From: Pseudomonas sp. TNT3
Lineage (GTDB): Bacteria > Pseudomonadota > Gammaproteobacteria > Pseudomonadales > Pseudomonadaceae
DNA length: 42,355 bases
Assembly (NCBI RefSeq): GCF_010095445.2
Contig: NZ_WFGV02000052.1
Location: 1-42,355, forward strand
Direction: 5' to 3'
Of this stretch, positions 1 to 9,319 are shown piece after piece; the stretch's first letter is position 1, and each line of letters opens with the position of its first letter. Position numbers and translations under genes: made by a program. Under the pieces are notes generated by a model that ran no database searches, was not told the DNA's origin, and saw only the letters and a list, made by a program, of their open reading frames with translations.

Positions 1-605
1 AGGAAATCGTCGCGGTAGAGATCCCGCAACGCAAAGGTCCGGCCAAGGTCGTCGAGCATGACGAGCATCCCCGTGGCGACACCACCCTCGAGCAGCTGCA
101 GAAACTCGGCACGCCGTTTCGCGAAGGCGGCAGCATCACCGCCGGCAACGCCTCCGGGGTCAACGACGGTGCCTGTGCCCTGTTGCTCGCCAGCCCGGAA
201 ATCGCCAAGCGTCATGGCCTCAAAGCCCGAGGTCGCGTGGTGGCCATGGCCACGGCGGGTGTCGAGCCGCGCATCATGGGCATCGGCCCGGTACCCGCGA
301 CGCGCAAGGTGCTGGAACTGGCCAACCTGAGCCTCGCCGACATGGACGTGATCGAACTCAACGAAGCCTTTGCCGCACAAGGTCTGGCGGTGCTGCGCGA
401 ACTCGGCCTGAGCGACACCGATTCACGGGTCAACCCCAACGGCGGCGCGATTGCCCTCGGCCATCCACTGGGCATGAGCGGTGCGCGGCTGGTGACGACC
501 GCCCTGCACGAGCTGGAAGAACGTAACGGTCGCTATGCCTTGTGCACCATGTGCATCGGCGTCGGCCAGGGCATCGCGCTGATCATCGAGCGTTTGTCCG
601 ACTAA
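1..605 (+). CDS. paaJ: 3-oxoadipyl-CoA / 3-oxo-5,6-dehydrosuberyl-CoA thiolase, 3' part
   Basis: The gene is cut by the left window edge; the reading frame runs from base 3 to the TAA at 603-605 and gives about 200 C-terminal residues. Visible thiolase landmarks are the substrate-loop motif GSITAGNASGVNDGA, an intact NEAFAAQ motif (oxyanion-hole Asn), GHPLGMSGAR with the catalytic His, and CIGVGQG with the second catalytic Cys near the C-terminus. The nucleophilic Cys of the N-terminal half lies outside the window. In the family this enzyme performs the last thiolytic steps of phenylacetate (and beta-ketoadipate) degradation, releasing acetyl-CoA and succinyl-CoA. Its place directly before paaK supports paaJ; many Pseudomonas annotations call the same protein pcaF. 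Confidence 0.9.
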   Translation, partial: EIVAVEIPQRKGPAKVVEHDEHPRGDTTLEQLQKLGTPFREGGSITAGNASGVNDGACALLLASPEIAKRHGLKARGRVVAMATAGVEPRIMGIGPVPATRKVLELANLSLADMDVIELNEAFAAQGLAVLRELGLSDTDSRVNPNGGAIALGHPLGMSGARLVTTALHELEERNGRYALCTMCIGVGQGIALIIERLSD

Positions 606-656
606 AGAACCGCGATTCCCGAGGAGCCGAGAGGTATCCTTGGGGCATGCACTCAA

Positions 657-676
657 AGCCCTTCTGCGAAAGGGCT
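657..676 (+). other. Hairpin between thiolase gene and paaK
   Basis: The 7-bp inverted repeat AGCCCTT / AAGGGCT has a 6-nt loop and lies in the 99-bp gap before paaK. It is followed by an A-rich, not T-rich, stretch, so it is not a canonical intrinsic terminator. It may be an RNA-processing or attenuation hairpin within the operon; that role is inference. Confidence 0.4.
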
Positions 677-704
677 GAAACACAAAAACAATTCGAGTGA
701 AATC

Positions 705-2030
<1,326 letters not shown>

Positions 2031-2047
2031 CTGCTGCACCCTTTACG

Positions 2048-2073
2048 GCCCCGCTCTTGCGGGGCTTTTTTTT
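2048..2073 (+). terminator. Rho-independent terminator after paaK
   Basis: GCCCCGC and GCGGGGC pair as a 7-bp GC-rich stem with a 4-nt loop and are followed by eight T residues. It lies 18 bp after the paaK stop. Confidence 0.92.
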
Positions 2074-2120
2074 GCGGGCGCGGCGGCTATTGGCTCGGTC
2101 CTTTTAACGAATGATTTCCC

Positions 2121-2220
2121 TGTGGGAGCTGGCTTGCCAGCGATGGCGGCCTTAGAGCGGATAAGTATTTCCCTGATGAACCCGGATCAAACTGTGGGAG
2201 CTGGCCTGCCGGCGATGGCT
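2121..2220 (+). repeat. Two tandem REP units
   Basis: Two REP cores (TGTGGGAGCTGGC followed by TGCC and GCGATGGC) begin at 2121 and 2193, 72 bp apart, joined by a linker containing CCTGATGAACCCGGATCAA. They immediately precede copy A of the long composite repeat. Confidence 0.85.
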
Positions 2221-2226
2221 ACCTGA

Positions 2227-2572
2227 TTGGCGGTGAGATTCTTGATGGTGTACATATCCATTTCTGCGGTCAGGGCCGCTATGGGTTTCGCTTTTACAGC
2301 GAGTCACTTTTGAAAAGCCGGAATGCCGGCCCAGTCAAAAGTAACCCAAACGCTCTTGCCCCACCACTTGGCACCTCGCCTGGGCTCGGTGTGCCCTCAC
2401 TCCGGCATTGCTCCGCGGGTCGCCGCGATGGGCCATCCCTGGCCCAGCGCGGCTAAACCGGCATCCTTGCCGGTTTACCCGCTGCGCAATACCTGCGTTC
2501 GGCCAGCGTGGTTTAACGGGGCGCCTGAGATCAAAATCAAAAGCAAAGCGAGGCGGCCCGAGAGCCGACCTG
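2227..2572 (+). repeat. Composite intergenic repeat core, copy A
   Basis: This non-coding repeat of about 346 bp contains the landmarks TTGGCGGTGAGA, TGTACATATCCA, TTTACAGCGAGTCACTT, CGCTCTTGCCCC and AGCCGACCTG. The same landmarks recur in reverse at 2755-3068 and 22376-22706 and forward at 42159-42355. Open frames run through it but share no protein family I recognise and do not look like genes. It is somewhat diverged from copies B and C in the middle. Confidence 0.8.
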
Positions 2573-2596
2573 ATAGGTGAGGCCCGCGCATTTCCC

Positions 2597-2624
2597 TGTG
2601 GGAGCTGAGCTTGCTCGCGATGGA
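2597..2624 (+). repeat. Single REP element
   Basis: A REP core (TGTGGGAGCTGAGCTTGCTC, then GCGATGG) lies on the far side of repeat copy A. Confidence 0.7.
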
Positions 2625-2663
2625 CGTTAACGATGACGCAATGTCATTGGGAAAACGCCGCTA

Positions 2664-2707
2664 TGTAGGAGCTGTCGAGTGAAACGAGGCTGCGATCTTT
2701 TGATCTT
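2664..2707 (+). repeat. 44-bp dispersed repeat, copy 1
   Basis: This stretch, beginning TGTAGGAGCTGTCGAGTGAA and ending TTTTGATCTT, is an exact reverse complement of 30859-30902 over all 44 bases. It sits between composite repeat copies A and B. Confidence 0.85.
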
Positions 2708-2754
2708 GCCTTTTAAAACCAGGATCAACGCTAAGCGGCGGAACGCCTGAACGT

Positions 2755-3068
2755 CAGGTCGGCTGTCAGGCCGCCTCGCTTTGGCTTCTGATCTGCTTTT
2801 GATTTTGATCTTCTTGCCCCATGGGAAGGCCGAACGCAGGTTCTGCGCAGTGGGCAACCCGGCATGGATGCCGGGTTAGCCGCGCACGGCCAGGGATGGC
2901 CGATCGCGGCGGGCCCACAGAGCAGGACCGAAGCGAGGCACCGGACGAAAGGGGCAAGAGCGTTTGGTTACTTGGCGCTCTTCCAAGTGACTCGCCGTAA
3001 GGGTGAAACCAATAGCCGCCGTGACCGCAGGAATGGATATGTACTCCAGCAAGAATCTCACCGCTGAT
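2755..3068 (-). repeat. Composite intergenic repeat core, copy B (inverted)
   Basis: This copy has the same landmarks as copy A in opposite orientation: CAGGTCGGCT, a 7-bp hairpin AACCCGGCATGGATGCCGGGTT in two parts around 2858-2880, GGGGCAAGAGCGTTTGGTTA, AAGTGACTCGC and GGATATGTAC. With copy A it forms a large imperfect inverted repeat around a centre of about 180 bp. No credible gene is present. Confidence 0.8.
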
Positions 3069-3070
3069 CA

Positions 3071-3315
3071 GGCCGCCATCGCGAGCAGGCTCACTCCTAC
3101 AGTTTGATCCGGGGACATCTGGAAGAAACCTGTCGGCTATGAGGCCGCCTTCGCGAGCAAGCTTGGCTCCCACAGGTGAACGCGTGCGCTTCGAAAGTCA
3201 GGTCGGCTGGCAGGCCGCCATCGCCGGCAAGCCAGCTCCCACCATTTGATCCGGGTGCATCAGGGGAATACTCATCGTCTATCAGGCCGTCATCGCGAGC
3301 AGGTTTTTCTCCTAC
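3071..3315 (-). repeat. Tandem array of four REP units
   Basis: REP cores (GGCCGCCATCGCGAGCAGGC and variants) begin at about 3071, 3143, 3213 and 3285, a spacing of 70-72 bp. Linkers share TTTGATCCGGG and CATCAGGGGAATACTCAT. The array continues from the TGTACATATCC side of copy B, as in the other copies. Confidence 0.8.
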
Positions 3316-3347
3316 GAAAACACCCCAACCCAAGACCCTACACCCCA

Positions 3348-3410
3348 AAGCGATACAAAAAACAAACACGACACGTTATTTTCTGTTTGATATTAATTTC
3401 TGTATCGCTT
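3348..3410 (+). promoter_or_regulatory. Candidate operator upstream of paaA (split inverted repeat)
   Basis: AAGCGATACA (3348-3357) and TGTATCGCTT (3401-3410) are perfect 10-bp inverted arms with centres 53 bp apart, about five helical turns. One arm lies upstream of the -35 and the other falls within the -35/-10 spacer and reaches the first base of the -10. This layout fits a repressor of the paa genes, such as a PaaX/PhaN-type protein acting on phenylacetyl-CoA, but the regulator gene is not in the window and the assignment is inference. Confidence 0.5.
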
Positions 3411-3415
3411 ATAAA
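3387..3415 (+). promoter_or_regulatory. Sigma-70-like promoter of paaABCDE
   Basis: TTGATA (3387-3392), a 17-bp spacer and TATAAA (3410-3415) are close to consensus. A start near 3422 would give a leader of about 36 nt before the paaA ATG. The region is AT-rich compared with its surroundings. Confidence 0.7.
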
Positions 3416-3457
3416 GTTCTCCATGCCAACAAACAGATTCACGGCGGGAGACCCCCC

Positions 3458-4447
3458 ATGTACGCACAGCTCGTAGAAACAGGCGTCAAGCGCATCAAGG
3501 ACCTGTCGGAAATGTCCGAACAGGAACGTGCTTTCCAGGAAAAAATCGATTCAGAAATCAAGATCGAAGCTAAAAACTGGATGCCTGATGCCTATCGCCA
3601 GACCCTGATCCGGCAGATTTCCCAACACGCTCACTCCGAAATCGTCGGCATGCTGCCCGAAGGCAACTGGGTCACCCGTGCCCCTACGCTCAAACGCAAA
3701 CTGCAGCTGATGGCCAAGATTCAGGACGAAGCCGGTCACGGCCTCTACCTCTACAGCGCCATGGAGACCCTCGGCGCTGACCGCGACGAAGAAATCGCCA
3801 AGCTGCACAGCGGCAAGGCCAAGTACTCCAGCATCTTCAATTACCCGACGCTGAACTGGGCCGACATGGGCGCCGTGGGCTGGTTGGTGGATGGCGCCGC
3901 GATCGTCAATCAGGTGGTGTTGCAACGCACGTCCTACGGCCCGTATTCCCGAGCCATGGTGCGCATCTGCAAGGAAGAAAGTTTCCACCAGCGCCAGGGC
4001 TACGAAATTCTCCTGACCATGATGCGTCACGGTAATCAGGCGCAAAAAGACATGGTTCAGGACGCGATCAACCGCCTGTGGTGGCCGTCGCTGATGATGT
4101 TCGGTCCAAGTGACGAGCACTCGCCCAACAGCGCCCAATCCATGGCCTGGAAAATCAAGCGCCAGAGCAACGACGAACTGCGCCAGCGCTTTATCGACCA
4201 GACCATCCCGCAGCTGGAACTGCTGGGCTGCACCTGCCCCGACCCGGACCTGAAGTGGAACGCCGAGCGCGGCCACTACGACTTCGGCGAGATCCAGTGG
4301 AGCGAGTTCTACGAAGTGCTCAAGGGCAACGGCCCATGCAACCAGGAGCGCGTGTCCACCCGCCGCAAAGCCATCGAAGACGGCGCCTGGGTTCGTGAAG
4401 CCGCGGTCGCCCACGCTCGCAAAAAACAAAACAAGAACGCCGCCTGA
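3458..4447 (+). CDS. paaA: 1,2-phenylacetyl-CoA epoxidase, catalytic subunit
   Basis: PaaA is the di-iron oxygenase subunit (329 aa) that inserts one oxygen atom into the ring of phenylacetyl-CoA in the cytoplasmic PaaABCE complex. Carboxylate-bridged di-iron ligand motifs are visible: QDEAGH (about 89-94) and KEESFH (about 172-177). The start is ATG 3458, with GGAG at 3447-3450 ahead of it; the frame stays open upstream into the repeats to 3176, but that extension is low-complexity and not homologous. It is first in the paaABCDE operon, 28 bp before paaB. Pseudomonas literature also uses paaG or phaF-type names for this subunit. Confidence 0.97.
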   Translation: MYAQLVETGVKRIKDLSEMSEQERAFQEKIDSEIKIEAKNWMPDAYRQTLIRQISQHAHSEIVGMLPEGNWVTRAPTLKRKLQLMAKIQDEAGHGLYLYSAMETLGADRDEEIAKLHSGKAKYSSIFNYPTLNWADMGAVGWLVDGAAIVNQVVLQRTSYGPYSRAMVRICKEESFHQRQGYEILLTMMRHGNQAQKDMVQDAINRLWWPSLMMFGPSDEHSPNSAQSMAWKIKRQSNDELRQRFIDQTIPQLELLGCTCPDPDLKWNAERGHYDFGEIQWSEFYEVLKGNGPCNQERVSTRRKAIEDGAWVREAAVAHARKKQNKNAA

Positions 4448-4475
4448 TTCGGCCACCTGATCTGGAGACACCGTC

Positions 4476-4757
4476 ATGTCCGAATGGACCCTTTTTGAAG
4501 TCTTCGTGCGCAGCAAGCACGGCCTCAACCACAAGCATGTCGGCAGCGTGCATGCCGCCGACACCACCATGGCCATCGAGAACGCGCGGGAGTTGTACAC
4601 CCGCCGCAGCGAAGGCGTGAGTCTGTGGGTCGTGCCGTCGGCGCTGATCACCGCGTCCTCGCCGGATGAAAAAGACCCGCTGTTCGACCCAGCGGACGAC
4701 AAGGTCTATCGCCACGCCAGCTTCTACGAGTTGCCGGCCGAAGTCGGGCACATGTGA
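4476..4757 (+). CDS. paaB: Phenylacetyl-CoA epoxidase subunit PaaB
   Basis: This small 93-aa protein begins MSEWTLFEVFVRSKHGLNHKHVGS, a segment typical of PaaB. PaaB is a non-catalytic structural subunit that bridges the PaaAC heterodimers of the multicomponent oxygenase. The ribosome site CTGGAGA lies 7 nt before the ATG. The stop codon is 8 bp before the paaC ATG, and its region supplies the GAGG ribosome site for paaC, so the two are probably translated together. Confidence 0.95.
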   Translation: MSEWTLFEVFVRSKHGLNHKHVGSVHAADTTMAIENARELYTRRSEGVSLWVVPSALITASSPDEKDPLFDPADDKVYRHASFYELPAEVGHM

Positions 4758-4765
4758 GGTCGACC

Positions 4766-5527
4766 ATGAATAACCAGACTGATCTGATCGAATACCTGCT
4801 GCGCCTCGGCGACAGCGCTCTGATTCAGGGCCAGCGCCTGTGCCAATGGTGCGGCAAGGCCCCGGCGCTGGAAGAGGAACTGGCGTTGATGAATGTCGGC
4901 CTCGACCTCGTCGGCCAGGCCCGCAACTGGCTGGAATACGCCGCCGAATTGCTGAACGACGGTCGCGATGCCGATCACCTGGCGTTCCGTCGAGACGAGC
5001 GCGCGTACCGCAACCTGTTGCTGGTGGAGCAACCCAACGGCGATTACGCCGTCACCATTCTCAAGCAATTCCTTTACGACGCATGGCACCTGCAAGTGCT
5101 CACCGGCCTTGCCCTGTCCAGCGACGAACGCATTGCCGGGATCGCCGCCAAAGCCGTGAAGGAAGTGACCTATCACTTGCGTCGCTCCGGTGAGTGGGTC
5201 GAGCGCCTGGGTGACGGCACCGAAGAGAGCCACGCGCGCATGCTCGCGGCCATCCCCGAGGTGTGGCGCTTCACGGTCGAGCTGACCAGCGCCGACGACA
5301 GCGAACACCGCCTGTGCGAAGCCGGCATCATCCCGGCCACCGCAGAAGTCGCCGCCGCCTGGCAAAAAACCGTCAGCGAAACCTTTGCCCGCGCCACCCT
5401 GCCCGTGCCCCCGGCGCCCAGCTATTTCTATCTGGATGCACGCAAGGGTCTGCACTCCGAACACCTCGGCATCCTGCTGGCCGAGATGCAGTTCCTGCCA
5501 CGAGCGTACCCCGATGCAACCTGGTGA
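4766..5527 (+). CDS. paaC: Phenylacetyl-CoA epoxidase structural subunit PaaC
   Basis: PaaC (253 aa) has the ferritin-like fold of PaaA without an active di-iron centre and forms the stable structural heterodimer with it. The N-terminal NQTDLIEYLLRLGDSALIQGQRL segment and the internal DERAYRNLLLVEQPNGDYA stretch are characteristic. ATG 4766 was chosen over an in-frame GTG at 4754 because GAGG (4756-4759) sits at a good distance from the ATG. The last 14 bases overlap paaD. Confidence 0.95.
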   Translation: MNNQTDLIEYLLRLGDSALIQGQRLCQWCGKAPALEEELALMNVGLDLVGQARNWLEYAAELLNDGRDADHLAFRRDERAYRNLLLVEQPNGDYAVTILKQFLYDAWHLQVLTGLALSSDERIAGIAAKAVKEVTYHLRRSGEWVERLGDGTEESHARMLAAIPEVWRFTVELTSADDSEHRLCEAGIIPATAEVAAAWQKTVSETFARATLPVPPAPSYFYLDARKGLHSEHLGILLAEMQFLPRAYPDATW

Positions 5528-6047
5528 GCTGATCGCCAGCGACCAGGGCGCCCGGCCGGCTCAGCCGAGTGACCTGGCCGCTGCGTGGGCGACATTGGCC
5601 CAGGTCATGGACCCGGAAGTGCCGGTGGTCAGCGTGGTCGACCTGGGGATAGTCCGTGATCTCGACTGGCAGGCCGGGCACTTGCACGTGGTGGTCACGC
5701 CGACCTACTCCGGTTGCCCCGCCACCGAAGTGATCGAAAGCGACATCCGCGACGCGCTGGAACTGGCCGGCTTCAAGGCGCCGCTGCTGGAGCGAAAATT
5801 GACGCCGGCGTGGACCACCGACTGGATCACCCAGAGCGGTCGTGAACGCCTGCGCGCCTACGGCATCGCGCCGCCCGAAGGCAGCACAAGCAAACGCAGC
5901 CTGCTCGGCGACAGCCCGGTGATCGCCTGCCCGCAATGCGGTAGCACGCACACCGAAGTGCTCAGTGAATTCGGCTCCACCGCGTGCAAGGCGCTGTACC
6001 GCTGCCGCGATTGCCTGGAACCGTTCGACTATTTCAAGTGCATCTGA
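5514..6047 (+). CDS. paaD: PaaD, iron-sulfur / metallocentre assembly factor of the epoxidase
   Basis: This 177-aa protein has an N-terminal MIP18/DUF59-type domain with VMDPEVPVVSVVDLGIVRD (31-49) and TYSGCPATEVI (64-74), then a C-terminal zinc-ribbon-like part with CPQCGS (C139, C142) and CRDC (C164, C167). The family is needed for epoxidase activity, probably in maturing the Fe-S reductase PaaE, but is not part of the final complex. ATG 5514 (MQPGELIAS) is preferred: upstream codons in this frame encode shadow sequence of paaC. It overlaps paaC by 14 bases, a sign of translational coupling. Confidence 0.95.
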   Translation: MQPGELIASDQGARPAQPSDLAAAWATLAQVMDPEVPVVSVVDLGIVRDLDWQAGHLHVVVTPTYSGCPATEVIESDIRDALELAGFKAPLLERKLTPAWTTDWITQSGRERLRAYGIAPPEGSTSKRSLLGDSPVIACPQCGSTHTEVLSEFGSTACKALYRCRDCLEPFDYFKCI

Positions 6048-6080
6048 GCGGCGATCGGCCGTCCCAGCTGGAGAACAATA

Positions 6081-7157
6081 ATGAGTAAATTTCACAGCCT
6101 GACCATCAAGGACGTGCGCAACGAGACCCGCGACGCGGTGTCCATCGCGTTCGAGATTCCGCAGCACCTGCAGGACAGTTTTCACTTCACTCAGGGCCAG
6201 CACCTGGTGATGCGCACCCAGATGGATGGCGAAGAAGTACGCCGCTCCTACTCGATCTGCACGGGTGTCAATGACGGTGAACTGCGCATTGCCATCAAGC
6301 GTGTGGTCGGCGGGCGCTTCTCGGCATTTGCCAACGAACACCTCAAAGCCGGGCACTGCCTGGAAGTGATGCCACCGGCCGGACACTTCCACGTCGAACT
6401 CGACCCGACGCGCCATGGCAACTACCTGGCTGTCGCCGCCGGCAGTGGCATCACGCCGATTCTGTCGATCATCAAGACCACTCTGCAGACCGAACCGCAC
6501 AGCCGAGTGACCTTGCTGTACGGCAACCGTTCCAGCTCCGGCGCCTTGTTTCGTGAACAGCTCGAAGACCTGAAAAACCGCTACCTGCAACGCTTGAACC
6601 TGATCTTCGTGTTCAGCCGCGAGCAGCAGGATGTCGACCTGTACAACGGCCGGATCAACGCCGAGAAATGCGAGCAACTGTTCTCCCGCTGGCTCGACGT
6701 CAAAGCCCTGGATGCCGCCTTTATTTGCGGTCCGCAGGAAATGACCGAGACCGTACGCGACAGCCTCAAAGCCAAAGGCATGGCGCCGGAGCGTATCCAC
6801 TTCGAATTGTTCGCCGCCGCTGGCAGCCAGCAGAAACGCGAAGCCCGGGAGGCAGCGCATCAGGTGGACGCCGCAGTCAGCCAGATCACGGTGATCAGCG
6901 ACGGTCGCGCCCTGGCCTTCGACCTCCCGCGCAACAGCCAAAGCATTCTCGATGCCGGCAACGCCCAAGGTGCCGAACTGCCCTACTCCTGCAAGGCCGG
7001 CGTGTGCTCGACCTGCAAGTGCAAGGTCATCGAAGGCGAGGTGGAAATGGACAGCAACCACGCCCTGGAAGACTACGAAGTAGCGGCCGGTTATGTCCTG
7101 TCGTGCCAGGCCTTTCCGATCAGCGACAAAGTGGTGCTGGATTTCGATCAGCTTTGA
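6081..7157 (+). CDS. paaE: Phenylacetyl-CoA epoxidase reductase subunit
   Basis: PaaE (358 aa) passes electrons from NADPH through FAD and a plant-type [2Fe-2S] cluster to the PaaA di-iron site. The N-terminal FAD domain has RRSYSIC, the nucleotide-binding part has AGSGITP, and the C-terminal ferredoxin domain has the ligand set C304-x4-C309-x2-C312-x29-C342. ATG 6081 follows the ribosome site CTGGAG. It closes the paaABCDE operon and is followed by a REP palindrome. Confidence 0.97.
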   Translation: MSKFHSLTIKDVRNETRDAVSIAFEIPQHLQDSFHFTQGQHLVMRTQMDGEEVRRSYSICTGVNDGELRIAIKRVVGGRFSAFANEHLKAGHCLEVMPPAGHFHVELDPTRHGNYLAVAAGSGITPILSIIKTTLQTEPHSRVTLLYGNRSSSGALFREQLEDLKNRYLQRLNLIFVFSREQQDVDLYNGRINAEKCEQLFSRWLDVKALDAAFICGPQEMTETVRDSLKAKGMAPERIHFELFAAAGSQQKREAREAAHQVDAAVSQITVISDGRALAFDLPRNSQSILDAGNAQGAELPYSCKAGVCSTCKCKVIEGEVEMDSNHALEDYEVAAGYVLSCQAFPISDKVVLDFDQL

Positions 7158-7178
7158 TTCCGCAAGCGTTCGGAACCC

Positions 7179-7268
7179 TGTAGGAGTGAGCCTGCTCGCG
7201 ATAGCGGTGGTTCAGCCACCCGCGATGTTGAAGGTGATGGCCTTATCGCGAGCAGGCTCGCTCCCACA
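7179..7268. repeat. REPIN-type REP pair after paaE
   Basis: Two REP cores face each other (TGTAGGAGTGAGCCTGCTCG and GCGAGCAGGCTCGCTCCCAC) around a short loop. Transcribed, it would form a long hairpin that could end or stabilise the paaE mRNA. Confidence 0.85.
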
Positions 7269-7336
7269 ATTTGTCATGTGATTAACCCCGATTTACTGCT
7301 TCACCCCACAACAAAAACAACAACAGAGAGCGCGCC

Positions 7337-7645
7337 ATGACTCCACAAGACGTAGAACTCATTCGCCAGCATCCCGACTTCATCCAGCTGGTCCGACGAA
7401 AACAGAACCTGTATTGGTCGCTGTCGCTGATCATGCTGGTGATTTATTTCGGCTTTGTCCTGTTGGTGGCTTTCTCCCCCGCCACCCTCGGCCAATCCCT
7501 GAGCGGGGGCGTGACCACCGTCGGCATGCTGGTAGGCGTGGTCATCGTTTTGATGGCGTTCGCCCTGACCGGTTTCTACGTCTATCGCGCCAACAACGTC
7601 ATCGACCCGCTCAACGAAAAACTCAAGCAGGAGTGCGCGCAATGA
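7337..7645 (+). CDS. DUF485 small membrane protein, partner of the PaaL symporter
   Basis: This 102-aa protein has two predicted membrane helices (about 27-49 and 58-83) after a short N-terminal segment with HPDFIQLVRRKQ. DUF485 (YjcH-like) proteins are usually encoded directly before ActP-like sodium:solute symporters, as here; a role in symporter assembly or function is suggested but not established. Its TGA overlaps the ATG of the symporter (ATGA at 7642-7645), so the two are translationally coupled. The ribosome site is weak (AGAGAG). Confidence 0.9.
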   Translation: MTPQDVELIRQHPDFIQLVRRKQNLYWSLSLIMLVIYFGFVLLVAFSPATLGQSLSGGVTTVGMLVGVVIVLMAFALTGFYVYRANNVIDPLNEKLKQECAQ

Positions 7646-9288
7646 GCCGTCTTATGGCCTTGTTCCTGCTGCCATTGGCAGTGGTCACCGACCTGGCGGT
7701 TGCCGCTGACGGCGCGTCCCGCCCGTTGAACTGGAACGCCATCGGCATGTTCCTGGTGTTCGTGCTGTTCACCCTCGGCGTGACGCGCTGGGCAGCGTTG
7801 CGCACCCGTTCCGCCAGCGATTTCTACACCGCGGGCGGTGGCATGACCGGGTTCCAGAACGGATTGGCCATTGCCGGCGACATGATCTCGGCAGCGTCCT
7901 TCCTGGGCATTTCCGCCATGATGTTTCTCAACGGCTACGACGGTTTGCTCTACGCCCTCGGCGTATTGGCGGGCTGGCCGATCATTCTTTTCCTGATCGC
8001 CGAACGCCTGCGCAACCTTGGCAAATACACCTTCGCCGACGTGGTCTCCTATCGCCTGGAACAAACCCCGGTGCGCCTGACGTCAGCTTTCGGCACCCTC
8101 ACCGTGGCCCTGATGTACCTGGTGGCGCAGATGGTCGGCGCCGGCAAGTTGATCGAACTGCTGTTCGGCATCGATTACCTCTACGCGGTCATGCTGGTCG
8201 GTGTATTGATGGTGTTCTACGTGACCTTCGGCGGCATGCTCGCCACCACCTGGGTACAGATCATCAAGGCCGTGATGCTGTTGTTCGGCACCACGTTCAT
8301 GGCCTTCATGGTGCTCAAGCATTTCGGTTTCAGTACCGAGGCGATGTTCGCCAGCGCCACTGCCGTGCACGCCAAAGGCACCGCGATCATGGCGCCGGGC
8401 GGGCTGCTGTCGAACCCGATCGATGCGATCTCGCTGGGGTTGGGCATGATGTTCGGCACCGCCGGCCTGCCGCATATCCTGATGCGATTCTTTACCGTCA
8501 GCGACGCCAAGGAAGCGCGCAAAAGCGTGTTCTATGCCACCGGTTTCATCGGCTACTTCTACCTGCTGCTGATCATCGTCGGCTTCGGCGCGATCGTCAT
8601 GGTCGGCACCGATCCGACGTTCCGTGATGCCAACGGCGCGATCATCGGCGGCGGCAACATGATTGCCGTGCACCTGGCGCAAGCCGTCGGCGGCAACCTG
8701 TTCCTGGGCTTCATTTCTGCGGTCGCGTTCGCCACCATTCTGGCGGTGGTTGCCGGGTTGGCCTTGTCCGGCGCGTCGGCGGTGTCCCACGACCTGTATG
8801 CCTGCGTGATCCGCAAGGGCCAGGCCACCGAGCAGCAGGAAATCCGCGTTTCGCGCATCGCCACCCTGTGCATCGGCGTTCTGGCAATCATCCTTGGCCT
8901 GCTGTTCGAGTCGCAAAACATCGCGTTCCTGTCCGGCCTGGTGCTGGCCATTGCCGCCTCGGTGAATTTCCCGGTGCTGTTCCTTTCGATGTACTGGAAA
9001 GGTCTGACCACTCGCGGCGCGGTGACCGGCAGCCTGGCAGGGTTGATCTCGGCCATTGTCCTGCTGGTGCTGAGCCCGGCAGTGTGGGTCAACGTCCTGC
9101 ACTACGAAAAAGCCCTGTTCCCGTACTCCAACCCGGCACTGTTCTCCATGAGCCTGGCCTTCCTGAGCGCCTGGCTGTTTTCCGTCACCGACACCTCACC
9201 CCGTGCAGCCCTTGAACGCGGCCGTTACCTGGCGCAGTTCATTCGCTCCATGACCGGGATCGGTGCCTCCGGCGCCAGCAAGCACTAA
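7642..9288 (+). CDS. paaL: Phenylacetate permease, sodium:solute symporter family
   Basis: This 548-aa ActP/SSS-family transporter has a cleavable-looking N-terminus (MSRLMALFLLPLAVV... up to about AVAADG) followed by about 13 membrane helices. Family motifs include DFYTAGGGMTGFQNGLAIAG and the GFISAVAFATILAVVAGLAL segment. Such proteins import acetate and similar acids with Na+ or H+; its position between the paa oxygenase operon and the paa porin supports phenylacetate as substrate. ATG 7642 was chosen because it overlaps the DUF485 stop; upstream codons are shadow sequence. The pair could be called acetate permease by similarity alone. Confidence 0.9.
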   Translation: MSRLMALFLLPLAVVTDLAVAADGASRPLNWNAIGMFLVFVLFTLGVTRWAALRTRSASDFYTAGGGMTGFQNGLAIAGDMISAASFLGISAMMFLNGYDGLLYALGVLAGWPIILFLIAERLRNLGKYTFADVVSYRLEQTPVRLTSAFGTLTVALMYLVAQMVGAGKLIELLFGIDYLYAVMLVGVLMVFYVTFGGMLATTWVQIIKAVMLLFGTTFMAFMVLKHFGFSTEAMFASATAVHAKGTAIMAPGGLLSNPIDAISLGLGMMFGTAGLPHILMRFFTVSDAKEARKSVFYATGFIGYFYLLLIIVGFGAIVMVGTDPTFRDANGAIIGGGNMIAVHLAQAVGGNLFLGFISAVAFATILAVVAGLALSGASAVSHDLYACVIRKGQATEQQEIRVSRIATLCIGVLAIILGLLFESQNIAFLSGLVLAIAASVNFPVLFLSMYWKGLTTRGAVTGSLAGLISAIVLLVLSPAVWVNVLHYEKALFPYSNPALFSMSLAFLSAWLFSVTDTSPRAALERGRYLAQFIRSMTGIGASGASKH

Positions 9289-9319
9289 TAACGACGATTG
9301 ACGGCAGGGAATAAAAACA

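Noticed and set aside
2766..3173. Apparent proteins within composite repeats A and B
   Set aside because: The same type of frames recur with the repeat, with no ribosome sites or conserved length; they look like the spurious small proteins often annotated from Pseudomonas repeats.
3176..3457. Longer N-terminus for paaA starting in the repeat region
   Set aside because: It would swallow the promoter and operator; the ribosome site and family start both favour 3458.
5373..7061. 562-codon open frame antisense to paaD and paaE
   Set aside because: It is a shadow of two well-supported genes on the other strand and is His/Gly/Val-rich without domains.
7414..7641. Longer N-terminus for the PaaL symporter
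   Set aside because: The extra codons lie in a shadow frame of the DUF485 gene; 7642 gives a proper signal-like N-terminus and an ATGA overlap.
8083..9102. 339-codon open frame antisense to paaL
   Set aside because: The product is extremely rich in His, Gln, Asp and Arg, the reverse pattern of a hydrophobic membrane protein gene.
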